A DNA stretch of 64,000 bases. Origin: Membranipora membranacea (Eukaryota > Bryozoa > Gymnolaemata > Cheilostomatida > Membraniporidae). The position numbers and the translations under genes are program-made. Numbering within the stretch: the stretch's first letter is position 1; every line of letters starts with the position of its first letter. Below the pieces are notes generated by a model. That model was not told the DNA's origin, made no database searches, and saw nothing but the letters and a program-made list of their open reading frames with translations. Location: assembly GCA_914767715.1 (NCBI GenBank), contig OU612068.1, positions 24,924,001-24,988,000 on the forward strand. Reading direction: 5' to 3'. Positions 61,324 through 64,000 of the stretch are shown in pieces.

Positions 61324-64000
61324 ATGGAAGATACTATCAAACAGCTCAAAGGTCAGCGTACATCGCTCAAGTCCAAGGTAACCTCGCTAGCTAATCTGCT
61401 AATAAGTAGCATCGAACAACAGGACATCGATGATATTGAGACACTGCGTTCACAACTCAAAACAACATACAGTAACTTTCTCACTATCCATTTCGATTAT
61501 TCTGAGCATGTAGAATCAGATGAGACATTTTCTAGCTACCTAACCGTCAACGGTATGGATCTCATAGCATATCAGAATTATGTCAAAACCTCTTTTGATC
61601 GTGCTATTCAGTGCTATTCTAAGTGGCAGCTTTCTTTGTCTAAATCTAAAATGGCTATCTCTCAAGCTATCAAGAAAGCTAATATATTGGTTAGTGTGTG
61701 TATAAACCAGGCCGCTATTAACGGCCACAAGGATTTTTGTGTAGAGCTCTCTAATAAGTTAGCTGATACTGTAGGTCTAGATTCACTATTACTTAGTCTA
61801 TATGATGTTATCTTAGATTTAGAATCGTGTAAGGTTAGTCCGCCTGCAAATAGCGTAGGGGGTCAGCCACCACGGAATTCTGTGTCTAAATCTGATCCAC
61901 CAGTCACCGATGCCAGTCAGGCGGGAGGGGGGCTGGGTCAGGGGTCTCGTGCCGTAGGTTCTCAGTCGGATCATGATTCGGGTGTAGTGCAGCAGGTCTC
62001 TGCATCTGATGGCCACGTTGAGTCTAGTGTGCAAACACAGCAAACCCCACCTATTCCATTAGAACAGTCTACTCCAGCTGCAGCTCCTGCAGTGCACATG
62101 GTAAGCGGTAGTAATGGTAGTAGAGACACCCACAAGTCAAGACTAGCTGTTCATGATTTACATTTAGACACTCAGCGTGTCAATGAGTTTATGCAAATAA
62201 GCAAATCTTCTGTTGTGAATGCATATGATGGTTATGATGCGTCACGTCACCTAAATGTGACAAGTGCAGGTAACTCCAATCAAATCTCATGTACACGATC
62301 AAAACCAACACCATATAACGGTGATCGCCACAAATGGCCTGAATTTTTATCTATATGGTATAGATACTCTTGTATGTTTGTTGATGAGGTAGACAAAGCC
62401 TCAGAGCTCAAAAAGTTCCTTGTAGGTGAACCCCTGGAATTGGTCAGCCCAATCTTCGCCACACAACCGAACGCTCATGACCGCATGGTTCAACGACTCA
62501 AAGAGGTCTATGGAGATGTCAGCCTTGGCATCAAATCTGTCTTCTCACATCTCAATTCTCTGAGATCTATCCATGAAGGTGATACAAAGGCTCTCGTCAA
62601 GTTTGTTAACACAGTGGAAAGCTCCTTCAGCCAATTGGGGGAACTCGGACATCTCACGTCGGTAACCCTACCACATGTGGACAATCTCGCGGACCTACTG
62701 CCTCCTACGATCAGAAGAGACTGGGATCATTGCTATGACATGTTTCCACAAAAGGACAAAGTTCAACCTTTCAAGATGTTTATGGGATTTCTGGAGAGTG
62801 AACGACGCCGCGCGCTCAGACGCACTGGAACCCATCGATCTGATCAACAGAAAGACAACTCCAAACAAAAGGTAAAAACCTTTCATGTAGAATCTGATAA
62901 TGAAGTTAGTCAAAACTCTCATGACAAACCTGACAGCTCTGCTATGTCTTGTGTTATCCATGGTAGCAACCGGCATGCTTTAGCCGACTGTAGGAGTTTT
63001 CGTTCCTTGTCTGTTCAAGAAAGATTTGACTTGTGTAAAACTCACGCTATCTGTGTTAGATGTTTGAATAAACATGATCCAAAATCATGCCCTAGGTTCA
63101 GGCAATGCTGTTCTAAGTGTAAAAAACCGAATCATCATGACTTATTGTGTAGAAAGGGTATTGCTGATAAGAATAAAAGCTCAAAACCTGAAGCTAAAAC
63201 TGAATCTAAGCCTAGTTCTGTCAGAAGCCAATCAAAGGAGAAAGTGTCGACCCTTCACGGCGCTGGTACACCCACGGACGAAGTCTCTGTAGAAGTCTCA
63301 ACCAATCACGGAACAAGCAGACCCCCCAGTGACTCAACAGTGTTCGCAATCCAGCGAGCATCAGTCGTAGGAACTTCTCACAGAGCACTACTTTTCTTTG
63401 ATGGAGGATCAAACTCGACTCTGATATCTCACCGGGCGGCGATAGCATGGGGAGCAAAGCGACTCAAGAAGGTGACGCTCGAACTAAGCACTCTGGGAGG
63501 CTCAACAGTAGAGGAGGAGTCCTGGCTATTCGAGGTGAAGTTAATGGCCTATGACAACAGTGTGATCACGATACATGCTCTCAGCATACAGAGACTCACT
63601 GGGTCAATCAACAAACCTCTGGACCGGGTCATTCTACAGCAGCTATTTCCAAGTATCGACAGTCAACTACTGATCAAAGACTCGGGCCCTATTGACATGC
63701 TAATCGGCAATGATCTACTCGGATTCCACCCTCGGAAGGAGATAGCTTCAGCTGGACAACATCTTCAAGTCTGCTCTGGCCCATTCGGACTGTGCGTTCA
63801 AGGATCACACCCGGCTCTAGGCAACAGCAATTCTATTCCATCATCATTCTTTATCAACATACTCTCGATGCAAGACACAGAAGTCATAACTGCTACTCAC
63901 CCTCAACACAAAGAATTCTCAGTATCAGTACACTCCTATCTCACCAAGGCAGAGAAGGCATCTCTGGGTGCATTCATACAAGGTGAAGACCTAGGCGTAG
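61324..64000 (+). mobile_element. BEL/Pao retroelement gag-protease ORF, open to window end (at least 892 codons)
   Basis: One frame runs from ATG at 61324 to the last base with no stop. Residues ~1-170 form a helical N-terminus, ~175-260 are Ser/Gln/Pro-rich linker. Residues ~315-480 hold a DUF1759-type gag region (PYNGDRHKWPEFLSIW, then ALVKFVNTVESSFSQLG). A cysteine/histidine zinc-binding region follows at ~540-620 (CVIHGSNRHALADC, then repeated CxxC). A DUF1758-type aspartic protease at ~680-800 has the active-site motif FFDGGSNSTLIS. The gag-DUF1758 order is diagnostic of BEL/Pao. RT, RNase H and integrase should lie beyond the edge. The frame is intact, so the insertion may be young. 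Confidence 0.92.

Noticed and set aside
44600-64000. Bacterial-type contamination or operons
   Set aside because: No ribosome-binding sites or gene packing. Introns and LINEs run through the whole window.

Overview
The window is nuclear DNA of an animal, most likely an aquatic invertebrate. It is AT-rich, its genes are split into short exons by introns of about 0.1-2 kb with clean GT-AG borders, and it is crowded with CR1/L2/Rex-type LINEs, hAT-like and TTAA-type MITEs, tRNA-like modules and a BEL/Pao retroelement. There are no bacterial operons and no genuine tRNA or rRNA gene. I cannot name the species from sequence alone. Long single-frame open readings are mostly transposon-derived. The host genes only appear once exons are joined by splice phase, so a plain ORF scan misses or mis-frames them.

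Host genes. (1) Two paralogues of a secreted neurotrophin/Spaetzle-like cystine-knot protein lie about 29 kb apart in opposite orientation: copy 1 at 406-2162 (minus, 231 aa) and copy 2 at 31607-33538 (plus, 248 aa). Each has six exons with identical phases, a signal peptide, a dibasic-type RMMR site, a TATA box and a conserved cysteine framework ending in CCC. (2) Between and beyond them is a minus-strand family of single-pass membrane proteins. Copy A (14090-18218, 404 aa) is complete. Copies B (19690-21715), C (22800-25327) and D (26850-27665) are decaying. Copy E (57282-58981) is a diverged copy whose last three exons are intact. Their proline-rich cytoplasmic tails share a fixed order of tyrosine motifs. 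(3) An intact six-exon, 12-TM SLC16/monocarboxylate-transporter-like MFS gene is at 39438-43715 (minus, 447 aa).

Mobile DNA. 8.0-11.6 kb is a chimera of two LINE fragments. 51.5-55.1 kb is a LINE split by a 377-bp TTAA-type MITE (53453-53829), with a sister copy at 37888-38229. LINE scraps lie at 35.2-36.0, 44.9-45.9, 48.8-49.0, 49.9-50.0 and 60.1-60.3 kb. Two hAT-like MITEs with perfect 8-bp target duplications are at 3190-3549 and 6011-6425; the second carries an internal tRNA-like sequence. An old ~1 kb dispersed repeat family recurs at 4.1-4.8, 6.8-7.7, 28.2-31.2, 36.7-37.1 and 51.1-51.5 kb. From 61324 to the window edge runs a single uninterrupted gag-protease reading frame of a BEL/Pao element.

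Tandem repeats include a 10-bp GC-rich minisatellite (16251-16850) inside an intron of receptor-like copy A, a (GCGT)n tract at 12.3 kb, a ~141-bp satellite at 45.94-47.0 kb, and 35-bp and 31-bp minisatellites at 52.2 and 50.7 kb.

The most interesting possibility is a small, actively duplicating locus that combines a secreted cystine-knot ligand pair with a birth-and-death family of tyrosine-tailed membrane proteins. Whether ligand and receptor-like proteins interact is unproven.
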